Positions 1 through 11,647 of a DNA stretch of 64,000 bases are shown here, piece by piece. Every line of letters begins with the position of its first letter. Positions within the stretch are counted from its first letter, which is position 1. The position numbers were made by a program, and so were the translations under genes. Location of the stretch: positions 225,858 through 289,857 of the forward strand of contig MNCI01002657.1 in the NCBI GenBank assembly GCA_015680685.1, written 5' to 3'. The notes beneath the pieces were generated by a model. That model saw only the letters and a list, made by a program, of their open reading frames with translations. It did not search any database and had not been told where the DNA came from. This DNA comes from Gnetum montanum (lineage: Eukaryota > Streptophyta > Gnetopsida > Gnetales > Gnetaceae).

Positions 1-1480
1 TTAGGGACATCGCCAATACACCAACAATAGGGTTCTATGCCGCAAAAGTGGAACATAGCTAAATCCCTAGAATCAACCTCTCTCTCACTTCGCTCAAATT
101 TGATATAGATAATATTCACATTCCTTATGTCACTCTAACATTCAACACACCTTCACTAAGTAACTTCACTAAGTAACGCAGCAACATTCGTTTGGTCTCA
201 CCAATGCATTAAATATAGAGAGGAACAAAAACATATGAGAGGAGGAAATGAGAGGGAGAAGTGAGATAGTATTGTTAGAGATAGCAGAATCTATAGCTAC
301 GAAGATATGATGCAATAAAAGTATAAAGGTAGAAAATAGGATATCATCCATACAACTGTCATGAGATATCAATTACTCAAAAACCTCACTGATTATGTTA
401 AGTAGAACATAACAGAACGAGATAGATAAGGCAAGGATGTATGATGAAAATGGCTAGATAAATATAGTAGAATATGAGATAGAGATGAGAAATACAAAAA
501 CTGTGCAATACAAAAATAGTTATGAGTTGGTGTAAACCTATATCGTTGATGGAGACATTGATGTGTACGTTTAGACTGCTGTTAAGTGGGTAGACATTCA
601 ACCACGTATAGCAAGTAGGTTCCAAAATGTTGTAGAAACAAAGTGCTATGTATAGTAGCATTTCAAAAATGTCCTATAAGGGATCTAACCTGGTTTTTTT
701 TTTATTTCTTTACACTTTTTCAATTTAATTTAATTTTTTTTAGCAATAAAAGAGATGACCTAGGTTGCAGTCAAGATGACATTCTATGCAATGATGATTT
801 ACCCAAGTGTAGGCAAAGCTTCCTCCCATTGTAACAAAGAAACCTCCTACTCTTGAGGCCTTAAGTGATAAACAAGTCTTCAAATGGATCAAAGAGTCTA
901 GAAATTCAAAGAACAAATGAACAAATAGAAGCAAAAGATCAACAATGAGCTGTTGTTGCTTAGAAATTTTTGTGTAATATTTCTTGTAACAATGTAAAAA
1001 AGCAAATGTAAATGTATGTAGTTAAGAGAAACTTTGCAAAAGGTTGCATAAGTGAAAAGCTTTGATGTAAACAAGCATTGTAAGCAAATTTTTAGTATAA
1101 ATAAATAAAATTAGAATATTCACTCATTGTTCTATTGTGTTTTCCTACTATTTTCTGTCCATAATAGTAATAAATCGAAAAATAAGCTGAAAGTTTAAGA
1201 TGAAATGTGCCATTCCATCACTTAGGAAATGACATGTAAATAGCATGTATGTTTCAAAAACAGAATGTAAACATGTAAAGCAAACAACAATAACTGTAAG
1301 TGCAAGCTAAAATTCACATGAAAACAGTTAGAGAATAATAAGCTAACAATGACCAGTAGATGTCTACTTCCTCAACATTTAGAAACAGTAAACAAAGCAA
1401 TAGAAAAGCTTACTCTAAGTCATCATCTTGGCTAGTTATAGCCTTACATGCAATGGAGTGAAAAGGGTATAACTTTGATT
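1..1480. other. AT-rich non-coding stretch, no gene recognised
   Basis: No open frame here resembles a known family and the short frames are interrupted on both strands. A TATA-like run (TATAAATAAATAAAA, 1096-1110) follows a stretch rich in TGTAA/GTAAA motifs, which could be a decayed LTR promoter on the plus strand, but no matching partner or TG/CA ends were found. Most likely eroded repeat sequence. Confidence 0.4.
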
Positions 1481-1489
1481 CAATTTATG

Positions 1490-2960
1490 ACGGAGTGATG
1501 TCTAATTCACCAATACCAAGATCAATGAAAGCGTATTCAAAGAAAAACCATATGTCCATGTTAGGTTTGCTATCAGCATATACCATTGATGGAGATGAAG
1601 TTTGTGCAGGTTTTATTAAATGTTACCTGATCTATCTGAAGTGCTTGATAACAGCCCAAGTGATCATGTTAGACCCAGCGTCCTTATCAATATGTATCAA
1701 TGATATAGCAACCTAGTACAATCTTGATAGTTATGTACATAATCAACTGGCAAACCTTACCTGTTATAAGATCAATCTTGATGTTTTTGCCTTTGAAGTT
1801 AAGGCAATTGGTGTCATACCGAGGTATATGCAAGAAAGATAAGATGACCTCTAGCTCAACTAGAATATCATTGGGTACTATAATCTCTTCAAAATGTCTT
1901 ATAGGGAAATACGATGTTCTCTAAAAGTACAAACCAAGTCATAAAGTGAGAGGTTGGTTTCCTTAGACCTCACAATGCTTGTCATTTGTTGAAGTACCTT
2001 GTTTCCCACCACTTGTGTTTTTTGGGGTGAAGATGAAATGGAATAGGCTGGATGGGATTTGATGTAGGTGGTAAATTGCATGATGAAGGACCATTTTGAG
2101 AGGTTTGGAAAGTAGCATTCTTCTTGGTCTTAGAAGACTGTTTGGGAAGTTCATGAGCTTTACCTTCCCTTTGTCTTGTTGAGTGTCATGAGGCTGATGG
2201 CTATAATTGAGGACTTGTACTTGGGAAGGTAGCATAGGTTGAGTTGGCATATTAGAAATGGGACGATATGACATTGGGTCAGGTAGTGTAAACAAGGACT
2301 GAATTTAAATAGGCATGTAAGGTGATAACAATAGGTGAATAATCTTATGCAACTTGTTCAACAAGGGGCTGAACAGACGGAAATAAAACAGGTGTTGGGT
2401 TGTTACAATAAAGAGCCATATTGATGTGATATGATTCTTTAGGTGGACAAAAAGGAATATTGGGAGTATGGTTCTGTAAGGAATTTTGGTATTGTCCCAT
2501 GTTTAAACAGTAGCGCTCCTTGGGAGCCTTGAAAGATGAAGTGGAAGTTTAGAAATTAGTTGTATTGGTGTCCTAAGAAAGATGTATGGCATATGGTTCT
2601 CAAGGAGGTTGAAAGGGTGGAGAACATTGAGGCTAATTTGCAAGTTGACAACGGTATTATGAGTAGTGTTATTCTGATCTTTCGTGGTGAAAGGTTGAAA
2701 TAGTACATCTGGTCCCAAATGGATCTTGGAAGATTTGCAGTTATTGATTGCCAAAGTGAATAGGATTGTCTTCATAAAAAATAATTTTCCCTTGATCAAT
2801 CAAGTCTTGTATGTCATCTTCAAGGTTGCAACAACTATCTGTGTCATGTAATGTTGTCTCATGGTAGTAATAGTATTTATGATAATCATACCACTTAGGC
2901 ACTTCGGGATCTCCCTACATATATTTGTACGTTACTCAAGCCTAATCAAACACCTACTTG
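1490..2960 (-). pseudogene. Ty3/gypsy gag-protease remnant
   Basis: Read on the minus strand, 2960-2740 gives a His/Cys-rich stretch followed by DDIQDLIDQGKIIF, the layout typical of the end of many plant Ty3/gypsy Gag proteins (zinc-knuckle region followed by 'ELI..GK'). Further along (1690-1640) a DAGSNM-like motif resembles the aspartic protease active site with an altered residue. Stops and frameshifts are frequent, so nothing functional remains. No LTRs were found for this fragment. Family assignment rests on a few motifs only; a search of the minus-strand translation against gypsy Gag profiles would settle it. Confidence 0.45.
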
Positions 2961-3234
2961 CATTGAAGATGTCCGTCTCAGAGGAAGTTGTTAAGAAGAA
3001 GTCAGTACTTCATGGAGAGCTTAGTGTATTTTCTCCTATCCTTGAAGACTTTGTGTTGTTGATTGGTGTTGGAAGACAGGGAACCACTGCTTTACTATTG
3101 GTTGGATGCTTGAGTTGTTGAAGCAAAAATAGAATAAACACCTTGAATGGTTGGCTATGCTTACTCCTGTTTAGCCATTTTATTAACCGTATGAACCAAC
3201 ATTGAAATAAATAACCTTGTAATTTGTCTCATGA

Positions 3235-3480
3235 AGTGCTTGCATGTAACCTCAATGCATATGTCCAAGTTGCAACTGCCACAAATAAGCAGCTTACAAT
3301 TTATCACTAGTTGCACAAATTACTTCACAACCAAAATTCAATTTGTATATTCCATTACTTTTTGTTATTTCTACTAACTTTACATTTTCCTCAGTATTCA
3401 CAATCTCACATTTGACCTTCATATCTGTCACACATCGGTAAAATAACTTTAGAATTTTCAGCCAAATAGTTTTTTTTTTT
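3235..3480 (-). pseudogene. Ty1/copia pre-integrase remnant
   Basis: On the minus strand this segment encodes a frame ending in LWQLQLGHMH, which matches the 'LWH.RLGH' core of the copia GAG-pre-integrase domain that lies between protease and integrase; the first His is replaced by Gln and a stop follows shortly after. It is cut on its upstream side by the LINE starting near 3490. It cannot be the missing part of the copia element at 6.6-14.4 kb without rearrangement, because that element already has its own pre-integrase motif near 6930. It is therefore probably a separate old copy. Confidence 0.55.
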
Positions 3481-3539
3481 TTCCATTGAATCCAATGGAG
3501 TATGAGAAAACATAAGCTTGTTCCACAGCTTAAACAATT

Positions 3540-4990
3540 AAACACAGAGATCCAAACACAGCAGGAGTTGGGGGAATCGTTAGAGGAGGAGGAGCAGGCA
3601 GCACTCAAAGGGTTACAGGAACTTTCTACTGAAGAGATGTATTGGAGACAACGGGTGAGGATTAGGTGACTAAAGGAGGGAGACAAAAATACCAGGTTCT
3701 TCTTTGTCACTGCCAAGTTGAAGGGGCAAGTGAAGAAGATGATTCAAATGGTTCAAGATGGAACCACTATTGTGAACACCCAGGTAATTGCGAATGCAAT
3801 ACATACATATTGGGCTGAGATCTGGGGCAAGCACAAATTTCTTCCACTGTCTATGCCAATGTGAAAGGTCATCGATGAAGAGGAGAACCGGTTGTTGTTC
3901 GTACCTTTTACAAAAGTAGATTTGGAAGAGGCTATGACGTCGATGAAATCTGACAAAGCCCCTAGTCTTAATGGTTGGCCGATTGAGTTCTTTAAGGAAT
4001 TTGCGGATCTCTTGGGAGGAAATCTTTTAGATGCGTTTCACAAGATGCTACAATGGCAACAAGTTCATTGGGAGATTAACTATTCTAGGATTGTCCTTAT
4101 ACCAAAAGTGGCCAACCCTACAAATCCTTTGCAATTCCAACCAACTGAGGTTTGTAACACCTTGCTTAGGCTTTTCACAAAAATGTTGGTCTATTGACTG
4201 GCTCCGATGATGCTACGTCTGGTGGGGGGACATCAAGCTAGGTTCATTAAAAGCCATTTTCTGCAAGATTAGGTCATGTTGATGCAAGAGATTCTCCATT
4301 CGCTATGAAATGCTGGTTTCCCAGGGATGTGCCTCAATCTAGACATTATGAAAGCCTATGACATAGTCAATTGGGATGCCTTGCACGAAATTAGCTGCAT
4401 AAGGGATTTGATTCCAAGTTTGTGGATTTAGGTATTATTCAGCTGCAAGCCTCAAGAGCATATTCTTTTGATATTGATGGCAAACTTTGAGGGTTTTCCT
4501 CCCCTAGTCAGGGCCTTAGACAAGGCAATCCCCTCTCCCTGTTAATGTTTATTCTTGCTATGGGTACTTTATAGACCTATTGCAAGACGAAAGGAATCAG
4601 GAGGCTAAAGATTGCAGGGGTTGAGTGCTTGGCAAAGCATTACACAGATGACACCATGTTGTTTTCAGGAGTGACTATTCCATAGGCTCATGTGATCAAT
4701 AGGGCGCTCAATAGAATGGCTTAGGTGGTGGGTTTGGAAATTAATAGGGGGAAGTTGACCCTTCATTTACTTAATACTAACCGGCAGGTTGGGGGAAGAA
4801 TCTCCCAGATCTTAGGGATCCTCCCCGACACAAAACATGACTCATATTTAGGATTGCCCATTTACGCCTAGTGCAAGAATCAAACTTGGTCGGCTCTACC
4901 TCAGTAAATGCAACAATGCATTACATTGGCCAATGGGCCACCTGTTTCCTTACGAGGAAAGGAAGAATTGTTCTTGCTTCTTCAATTCTA
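3540..4990 (+). pseudogene. LINE reverse transcriptase, degraded (copy 1)
   Basis: Non-LTR reverse transcriptase, which would copy element RNA at a nicked chromosomal target. Motifs appear in the expected order across several frames: EGDKNTRFFF near 3678, DKAPSLNGWPIEFF near 3951, LIPKV near 4090, HQARFIKSHFLQD near 4228, LDIMKAYDIVNWD near 4340, GLRQGNPLSLLMFILAM near 4510 and the catalytic-loop equivalent HYTDDTMLFS near 4640 (usual F/YADD). In-frame stops and frameshifts break it repeatedly, so it is inactive. Residues match the second copy closely enough to call one family. Confidence 0.75.
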
Positions 4991-5010
4991 GTGGCTAAAG
5001 TGTTTGTGGC

Positions 5011-5114
5011 NNNNNNNNNNNNNNNNNNNNNNNNNNNNNNNNNNNNNNNNNNNNNNNNNNNNNNNNNNNNNNNNNNNNNNNNNNNNNNNNNNNNNNNNNN
5101 NNNNNNNNNNNNNN
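5011..5114. other. assembly gap (104 N)
   Basis: A run of 104 undetermined bases inside LINE copy 1, between the end of the RT domain and the thumb/connection region. The true length of the hidden sequence is unknown. Confidence 0.99.
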
Positions 5115-5218
5115 GGGGTAAAGGGGGTGATTGGATGCACCTAGTGTGCTAGGAAATTGTTTCTAAGCCCAGGAAGGCTAGGGGGTTTGGGGTCCTAAAA
5201 TTTCAAGATGACATCACT

Positions 5219-6223
5219 ATGGGATATCAATGTCTTATTCACAGGCTCCTACAACCTGATGATGGTTCGACCCAATGGATTTGCATTATGTGCAACATGT
5301 ATCAACAATGGGAGGCCAGTACCCAGGTTTCACCTATGTGGCATACCATCTACAGGCATGCTCAAGAAATGATATGGAGGGGTATGTTGGGGATGCCACC
5401 TTGGGCCATCATTAAAACTAAATATCCCACGATTGAAGGCTGGCGGGCTATTTGGAAAGGTAGGTTACTAGAGAAAGTTAAGGTGTTCACTTGGCTAACG
5501 GGCCACGCGGCACTCCCAATGTGTGATGCTCTCTATGCATGGGGATTAAACATTCATCATGTCTACCCATTATGTGCGAGTGCCCCCAAAACGTTATATC
5601 ATTTCGTTCATCAGTGCTCATATGCCACAGACACTTGGTGTACCATAGCTATATCTCCACCAATTAAATTGGATGGTGATTCCAAAGCAGTAATTGTGCT
5701 TTGGTCCCTATGGAAAACAAAGAACAATTGGATTTTTCAAGCCAAGCAAACTCCTCCACCAATGCAGGTTGCTACAATTGGGATTCCATTGTGGCAAGAA
5801 GCTTCAACTACAATGGAAGTGACACCAACTTTTGAACCCTCCTGTGTGGCATTTCAAGCAAACTGGGTGCTATGGGGGCTGGTTGAGTGTGTAGGGTGGG
5901 CGAATGTTCTTCCCATGTTGGAGGGGAATCTTGATCTTGCTAACAACACCTTTTTCATGAATTGGACCAATGATTTTACAATGTTCCGGGGCATCTACAT
6001 TGAATTACCAAGGCTTCTCTGGCAGAGTTTTGGGAGGTGTCAGCAATGGGGGAGGTGGTCCTCCCTACTAGGCACGGCTTGCAAGATGCAGAAGGCTTTT
6101 CTCAAGGGGCCATGCCCAAGAAGGGAAATGGACAAGTGTCGAGTTGGCTCTACCATAGATCTAGTAGGACATAGCGAGTTCATTGACAAGTTTTTGGTGC
6201 AGTTGGGGAATGTCAGGAAATAG
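5219..6223 (+). pseudogene. LINE ORF2 C-terminal part with zf-RVT domain (open 334 codons)
   Basis: A 334-codon open stretch, the longest in the window, that is the 3' part of LINE ORF2 and not an independent gene; the ATG at 5219 is simply the first after the frame opens. Residues about 80-135 hold the zf-RVT (RT zinc-binding) pattern: KVKVFTWL, then YPLC and HFVHQC, with Tyr where the first Cys normally stands. About 75 residues follow, then a block with LWGLVECVGW and FFMNWTNDF that is also present in copy 2 and does not look like the RNase H domain often found at this position in plant L1 ORF2. The absence of stops over 1 kb, unlike the RT part, may be chance or gene conversion. Confidence 0.65.
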
Positions 6224-6640
6224 TACATGATAAAGAATGTACAGTGGGGTGTCTACAGGAAAGAGGAAAGAGTAAACTGCACGTTAGGGAATGTAATGTA
6301 CATTTGGGGATGTCATAGTTTTTCCAAAATATCATAAGGATGCAACGGGAACATGAGAACGAATAGTTGTACCTAAGATATTCAGCTTTCACGATATTGA
6401 AATCTATAAGTATATTTGTTATTCTTGAGATATCTTGAAAATTTGAAGTGCAATTTGGATACAATACCATATTGACTATGTTTTATAATAATAAAAAAAA
6501 AAGAGTTGTTATTGGTATATTTGTTGCATTTTGGATGCCAAAATATGCTGAACATCCCACCTGCATCCTGAAATATTTGGGGATGCATCCCAATCTTGGG
6601 TACATCCCAAAAGCGATTTTTTTTTTTTTTTTTGCAAGGA
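6224..6640. other. non-coding junction between LINE and copia remnant
   Basis: No gene. Contains A10 (6493-6502), T17 (6617-6633) and several GGATGCATCCC/GTACATCCC-type short repeats between 6555 and 6645. One of the homopolymers may be the poly-A end of LINE copy 1 or of another insertion; the boundary was not resolved. Confidence 0.4.
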
Positions 6641-7187
6641 TACATCCCTGTTTAACACAATTTGAATGCAATGAGTATGTCTATGCATACCTACTGAAGT
6701 CATCAACAATAACAAGAAAATATTTATTCCCTCCTTAAACTAATGTAGGCATTTGGGCCTACCAAGTCCATGGGTAGAAGCTCAAGAGGTCTTTATCCTT
6801 TCTGCATTTGTGAATTGTGAGGCAAGACCTTTTGTTTTCCTTTGACACATATCACAAACTTCCTTTAAAATTTCAAGATAATTCCTATGGTTGCTTCATT
6901 CTTTATCAATTTCTCAAAATTGATGTAGGAGGCATGGTCTAACCTCCAATGCCATAATATTGAGAGTAAAACACTTCAAGAATTGATGAGCAAATCATTA
7001 ACACCTTTAGATGATTGTGCTTCAAGACAACAAATTTGATCATTTCATCTCTTCAACTTAACAATGACAAAATTGCCATTTGAAATTGTACAAAAATCAT
7101 TATAAAAAATGACCTGATTTCCTCTACTAACTATTTGTCTAATTGATAATAGTAAACTTGATAATTGTGGAACATAATAGACATCAC
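6640..7187 (-). pseudogene. copia pre-integrase and integrase N-terminal part
   Basis: Minus-strand translation gives VYYVPQLS and LLSIRQIVSRGNQVIF near 7150-7060, WHWRLDHASYINFEKLIK near 6930 (the 'WH.RLGHA' pre-integrase core with Gly to Asp), a VICVKGKQK zinc-binding segment near 6830, RPLELLPMDLVGP near 6770 and a frame-shifted DDFSRYAW-like stretch near 6680, the start of the integrase catalytic core. The integrase would insert copia cDNA into the chromosome. Stops, frameshifts and loss of everything downstream make it non-functional. Confidence 0.75.
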
Positions 7188-8034
7188 TGATGAACAATAA
7201 ATATGTCATTTGCAACTCGCAACTATGATATCACATTTGCAATATCATATCGCAAGTGAGATGTATCCAGGGCTAGTATTGGCTATAAACACCATCCACC
7301 TATTGCATACAATGCACCTTTTGGTCACATAGTAGCCAGACTCTTGCACTTTTATTTTATGAACTTAGTAATAGTTAGCTAGTGCCCACAGTGTGGATAT
7401 GAGTTGATTGTACAAAGTCTTATTTAAGTGGCATTGTACCTGGACATCATTCCATAACAACAATAAAATCAAGATCATTCTTATCCACTGCAGTATTCTA
7501 CCTTTAGAATAAAATTTAGTTTCCTATGCTATTTACTTTCTCATGCAATATAACTTAATATTTACATTCTTTTGCACTATAGTAATTTAGTGGAATAAGT
7601 ACAACCAATTTCGAGTGTAACATGTAATTGTTTAGTAACCCAATAGTGATATTGCTCAATATGCCCAGTAGCATATTGCTTGGTAATCCCAATGATAATT
7701 ACACTAGCCTAGGACATGTATGACAAATTGTGAATAGATGCTTATCACCAATAAGCTACCTTATGATTTATTTTCATTGTTCATTAAATTTAATACTTAA
7801 TTTCTATGTTTGACTCTAGCTTACTCAATGTTGAACAATATCATAACATGTGCCTCACTTCAAGCTAAACCATACACCTTAGAACTATAACTAATCTAAG
7901 TGGAAATACAATGATCAATGATCCACTCTCAACCATCTAGAAGCCATACTAGGTCCATCTATGAATTACAATCAAGTCACTCATAATATTTATGATTTGT
8001 ATAGTTAAGCTTTGGGACTACTCCCCACTCATCA
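7188..8034 (+). mobile_element. solo LTR of the main gypsy family
   Basis: Begins TGATGAAC and ends CCACTCATCA, the terminal pattern of the other LTRs here. Internal landmarks are in the same order as in the LTR at 37480: palindrome-rich U3 with GATATC (7228-7252), TATAAA at 7284-7289, 'GATTGTACAAAGTCTTATTTAAGTG' equivalent near 7400, CCTGGACATC near 7440, and the 'TAACCCAATAG...GGTAATCCCAATG' pair near 7630-7690. It splits the copia reading frame between protease and pre-integrase. Flanks ATCAC (7183-7187) and ATTAT (8035-8039) could be a target-site duplication differing by two C/T changes. Confidence 0.75.
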
Positions 8035-8039
8035 ATTAT

Positions 8040-8585
8040 GAACATCAATTTTATGGCCATAAAGAAGAGTAACTAGCATATTACCAATTCCTTCTATTTT
8101 AACACTTGCTCCATCTCTAACCTTGATGCTTCCAAGTGTACTATTAGATTGAAAGTAATAAAGTGCTCCTTCAAAGGAGTCATGTGATTGGAGCATCCAC
8201 TATCTATGATCCATGTGTGAGAAGTGACTTCCTTTACCATTTGATAGGCAACAAAGTTTGAACTTAGATCTCTTTCTTTGGATTGATCTTGAAATTCTTA
8301 ATGATTATTTTGAGTTTGAGAATTATCTTTATTTAATTTAGAGTGATCATTTGGAATGTAAGAAGAAAATCCTACCTTCCACTAATACTTGTCTCCATAA
8401 TGACCTTTCTTCTTACAATATTTGCACCATGGAACATTTGATGATGATGGTTCATATTGGTTTCTTGGACTTGAATTGAATCATCCTCCACTTTGGCCTC
8501 TTCCTCCTCTAAAGTTACCTCTTACTTTTGAACTTTCTGATCTAAAATTTTGATTTTAATTTAAATCTTGAATCCTTTCTTCTTT
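8040..8585 (-). pseudogene. copia Gag zinc knuckle and protease remnant
   Basis: On the minus strand, near 8440-8400, PWCKYCKKKGHYGDKY is a CCHC knuckle (C-x2-C-x4-H) whose final Cys is Tyr. About 200 bases later (near 8200) comes HTWIIDSGCSNHMT, the textbook copia aspartic protease active site (DSG with 'WIIDSG.S.HMT'), followed by IKVRDGASVKIEGIGNM, also typical of copia protease. The protease motif is intact but the surrounding frame has stops. The right edge at 8585 abuts the target-site duplication of the inserted LINE; gag resumes at 12597. Confidence 0.85.
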
Positions 8586-8598
8586 AAAGATAGATTGC
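8586..8598. repeat. target-site duplication, left copy (LINE copy 2)
   Basis: AAAGATAGATTGC here is repeated at 12584-12596 directly after an A-run. The copia gag sequence is continuous when one copy is removed with the LINE, which supports this as the insertion duplication. Confidence 0.85.
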
Positions 8599-9181
8599 AC
8601 CTATAGGAAAAGACAGGGAGGACAATGCGGATCCCCTTGGGGCTGCGGAGTGTGCAAACTTCATCTAGGACCATGATCTGGTGGACCAAGATATTGAGGG
8701 ATGCAGATTTACCTAGAGTAATAGAAAAAGCAGATATGATCATGTTCAATCTCAGATTGACTGAGTTTGGATGAGTACGAGGTTGCTGCTGGAGTTTGAT
8801 GTTCATGCTAAGGGGAAAGAGAGACAGGCATCGGATCACAGATCCATTTTGTGTCTATTTCAGTCTGGCTGAGGTTAGGCCCCCAGGTCCTTCTGGTTCA
8901 AGCATACTTGGTTGGACACCCTTGGTTGAGGCTGTTGGTGCAAGATGTCTAGCAAAGTTATTTGGAAGACCAAGAACCCAGAGATTTTCTAAAAAGGGGC
9001 CTCAAGTTGTTGAAACAATAGATCAAAGCCAAAACATTAGAGGAATTTAGGGCTTAAGGAAACAGTTGCAGGGTAGGCTACAAGAGATACATGGGTTGCA
9101 GGAAAACAAAGCAAACCTAGGGGATGAGAAAAGAGAGGTGTTGAGCGAGCCCCAGGAGCTAGACAGGGAGAAGGAAGGTTA

Positions 9182-11140
9182 TTGGCAGTAGCGTTCTCAC
9201 GTTACTTGACTACAGGAAGGGCATCGGAACACACGTTTCTTCTTTGCACGACCAAAGGAAGGAGGGCAACGAAGATGAAAATTCAGAATATGCTTGAAGA
9301 TGCAATGGGGGAAGGGCCGAATAGAGGGATGCAAGGGTTGGAGGAGGTATACAAATATTGGGGGGATATTTGGCAAAGGAGAGATTTGGAGAAAATTTCT
9401 ATTCTGATGCGACAGGTCCTATTTGAGGTGGAAAATCAGCATCTGTTGCGGCCTTTCTCTAGATTGGAGTTGATTGCAGCAATGAGGTTGATGCAAACCA
9501 ATAAGGCGTCGAGACCAGATGGGTGGCCTATTGAATTCTTTTGGGCTTTTGAGGATATTCTAGGGGCAAATCTATTAGATGCTTTTAATTGTATGCTCAG
9601 TTGGTAATAGGTTCGAAAAAAGATCAACTATTTGTGGATTGTTCTTTTACCTAAGGTGCCACATCTGTCCTTGCCAGCCCATTTCAAACCCATCAAAGTG
9701 TGTAATACTTTGTTGCAATTGTTTTCCAAAATGTTGGTCGGTCGTCTAGCGCCTTTGATGAGGAGACTAGTGGGAGAACACCAAGCCAGGTTTGTTAAAG
9801 GCCAATTTCTGCAAGATCAGGTCCTACTATTGCAAGATATCTTGCACCGGTTCAAGCAGGCCAAGTTCCCTAGAATGTGTATAAAATTGGACATCACTAA
9901 AGCATATGATACAGTGAGCTAGGAAACATTAAGAGAGATAATGTTGCTCAAAGGATTCAACCCTAAGTTTGTTAATCTATGCATTCAGATGCAAAGTGCC
10001 AGTTGGTATTCTTTTGATATTGACGGGAAGCTATGGGGGTTCCAGGTGCTAGAGAGAGGGCTAAGACAGGGGGACCCTTTATCGCCACTGTTGTTCATTT
10101 TGGCTATGGATATGTTGCAGAGCTATTGTATTGCCGAGGGGATGCAAGGGCTAAACATGGCAGGGGTCCAATGCTTGATGGCACATTATGCCAATGATAT
10201 GATCTTGTTTGCTAGGGCGGCTGTTCCTCAAGCTGTGGCACTGAAGAAGGTGCTAGACAAAATGCAATGTGAGTTGGGACTTGAAATTAACAAGGGGAAG
10301 TCAGCCATCCACTTGACCAATACAGTGGGAACTTTGGGGGAAAGGATTGTCTAGTTGCCGGGGATCCTACAAGGTAGATTACAAGATTCATATTTGGGGA
10401 TGCCAATTTTTGAATGGCAGTTGAAGAGGGCATGGTTGAGGCTGGTGGAAAGGTTGCAAACCAAAACCACCCATTGGGCCACCTGGTTTCTATCCCATAA
10501 AGGGAAAATGATGTTGGCGTCAACAATGCTCATGGCTACTACCAAGTTTGCAGCTTTGATAATTGTCCCACCGGCCGAAGTTATGCAGACAATTGACCAA
10601 ATCATTTAGCAGTTTGTGTGGTCTAGCGGCAAAGGGGAAAATAAGCTTCATTTGGTGTGTTGGGCGCAGACAATGCACCCAAAATTGGCAGGGGAAATTG
10701 GGCTATTGGCCTTCCAAGATGAGGTTACGCTAAGAATGCAAAGGCTAGTTAACAGGTTTATGGCCCAAGAGGATGGGCCGACTCTATGGGTGAGACTGCT
10801 AAGGCAAAAATACCAATGTTGGAAGGCCAATGCAAGGTGCTCACAATTGTGGAAGAATATCTGCAAGCATGTCAAAGAAATAGAGGCCAAGGACCTACTA
10901 GGAAAGCCTCCTAAGGAGGTGATTAAGACTATTCACCCATTGGTGGAGGGATGGAATGAGGTCTAGCGAGGCAAACTGCCTGAGAAGGTCAAAGTTTTTG
11001 GATGGCTTATTAAGGATAGGGTGCTGCCTGTGCGGGCTCTTTTGAGGGAGCGGGGGATGAATATAAGCGTTGTCTACCCTCTTTGTACTACAGAGCCCGA
11101 GACACTAGAACACTTTATATATGGATGTCAATATATGCAA
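9182..11140 (+). pseudogene. LINE reverse transcriptase and zf-RVT (copy 2)
   Basis: RT motifs stand out in order: HRNTRFFFARPK near 9215, NKASRPDGWPIEFF near 9500, LLPKVP near 9650, HQARFVKGQFLQDQVLL near 9780, LDITKAYDTVS near 9888, GLRQGDPLSPLLFILAMD near 10058 and AHYANDMILFA near 10181, where the catalytic ADD is AND (first catalytic Asp to Asn, a G-to-A change). The connection region follows (10355-10966) and the zf-RVT near 10975-11128 reads KVKVFGWL, YPLC, LEHFIYGC, with Tyr for the first Cys as in copy 1. The stops in otherwise well-kept frames (for example 9607, 9922, 10354) are mostly TAG. Inactive. Confidence 0.85.
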
Positions 11141-11269
11141 GAGGTCTGGAGGAAGGCCAAACTGGTGCCCATAATAACAGTTTAACAAAGATTCTGAAGC
11201 ACTTGCGATTTTATGGGTGGGATGGAAGGGTAGGAATCACCTTATCTTCTGTGGGAAAGGCCTCCCACG

Positions 11270-11647
11270 TTGTCGGCCATTGCCAGGGCAAGGCTTTACC
11301 TATGGGCTAAAGCAATCCAAAGCATGGGACAAGGGTTGTTTTTTGAGTCGGCATGTACGAAATTTGCAGGAAATGCAGACCTCTGGGCACTGGTTGAAAG
11401 AATGGGTTGGGTTGACATGCTAAAACGTATTGAGGGGGAGCCAATGCTACCCACAGCAAGCTTTTTCAACAATTGGGTGGGGGAAGAAATGCGGTTCCAA
11501 CGATGGCAGATTAGAGTGACAAAGGGAGCATTGACAGAGGTGCTGGGTGTTCCGACAGAGGGGGAGATTATTGCACCCATGCTGCTGAATTTTTTAGGGG
11601 TGTGGTTATGCGAACAGGTAGTGGGCACATTCACAAGTTGGTGCTAG
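11270..11647 (+). pseudogene. LINE ORF2 C-terminal extension (copy 2)
   Basis: A 125-codon open stretch after the zf-RVT domain. Residues 37-52 read LWALVERMGWVDMLKR, followed by FFNNWVGEEMRF and VTKGALTEVLGVP. Copy 1 has the corresponding LWGLVECVGWANVL and FFMNWTNDFTMF at the same place, so this is an ancestral part of the element's protein. It does not resemble the RNase H domain seen at the C-terminus of many plant L1 proteins. The second half (ALTEVLGVPTEGE) is reminiscent of the 'LI.E.TGLP..GE' motif seen in some plant mobile-element proteins, which is a weak resemblance only. Confidence 0.55.

Larger units (their letters stand above)
3490..6223 (+). mobile_element. 5'-truncated L1-like LINE, copy 1
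   Basis: A non-LTR retrotransposon ORF2 fragment of the same family as the copy at 8.6-12.6 kb. It starts inside the region upstream of the reverse transcriptase (no endonuclease domain is visible) and runs through RT and the zf-RVT zinc-binding domain to a C-terminal extension. The end is placed at the stop codon of the last open frame; sequence to about 6640, with A10 at 6493-6502 and T17 at 6617-6633, may belong to its 3' untranslated region but no target-site duplication could be identified. An assembly gap lies inside. Confidence 0.7.

Noticed and set aside
3753-3956. Minus-strand 67-codon frame inside the LINE
   Set aside because: Antisense of the well-recognised RT region on the plus strand.
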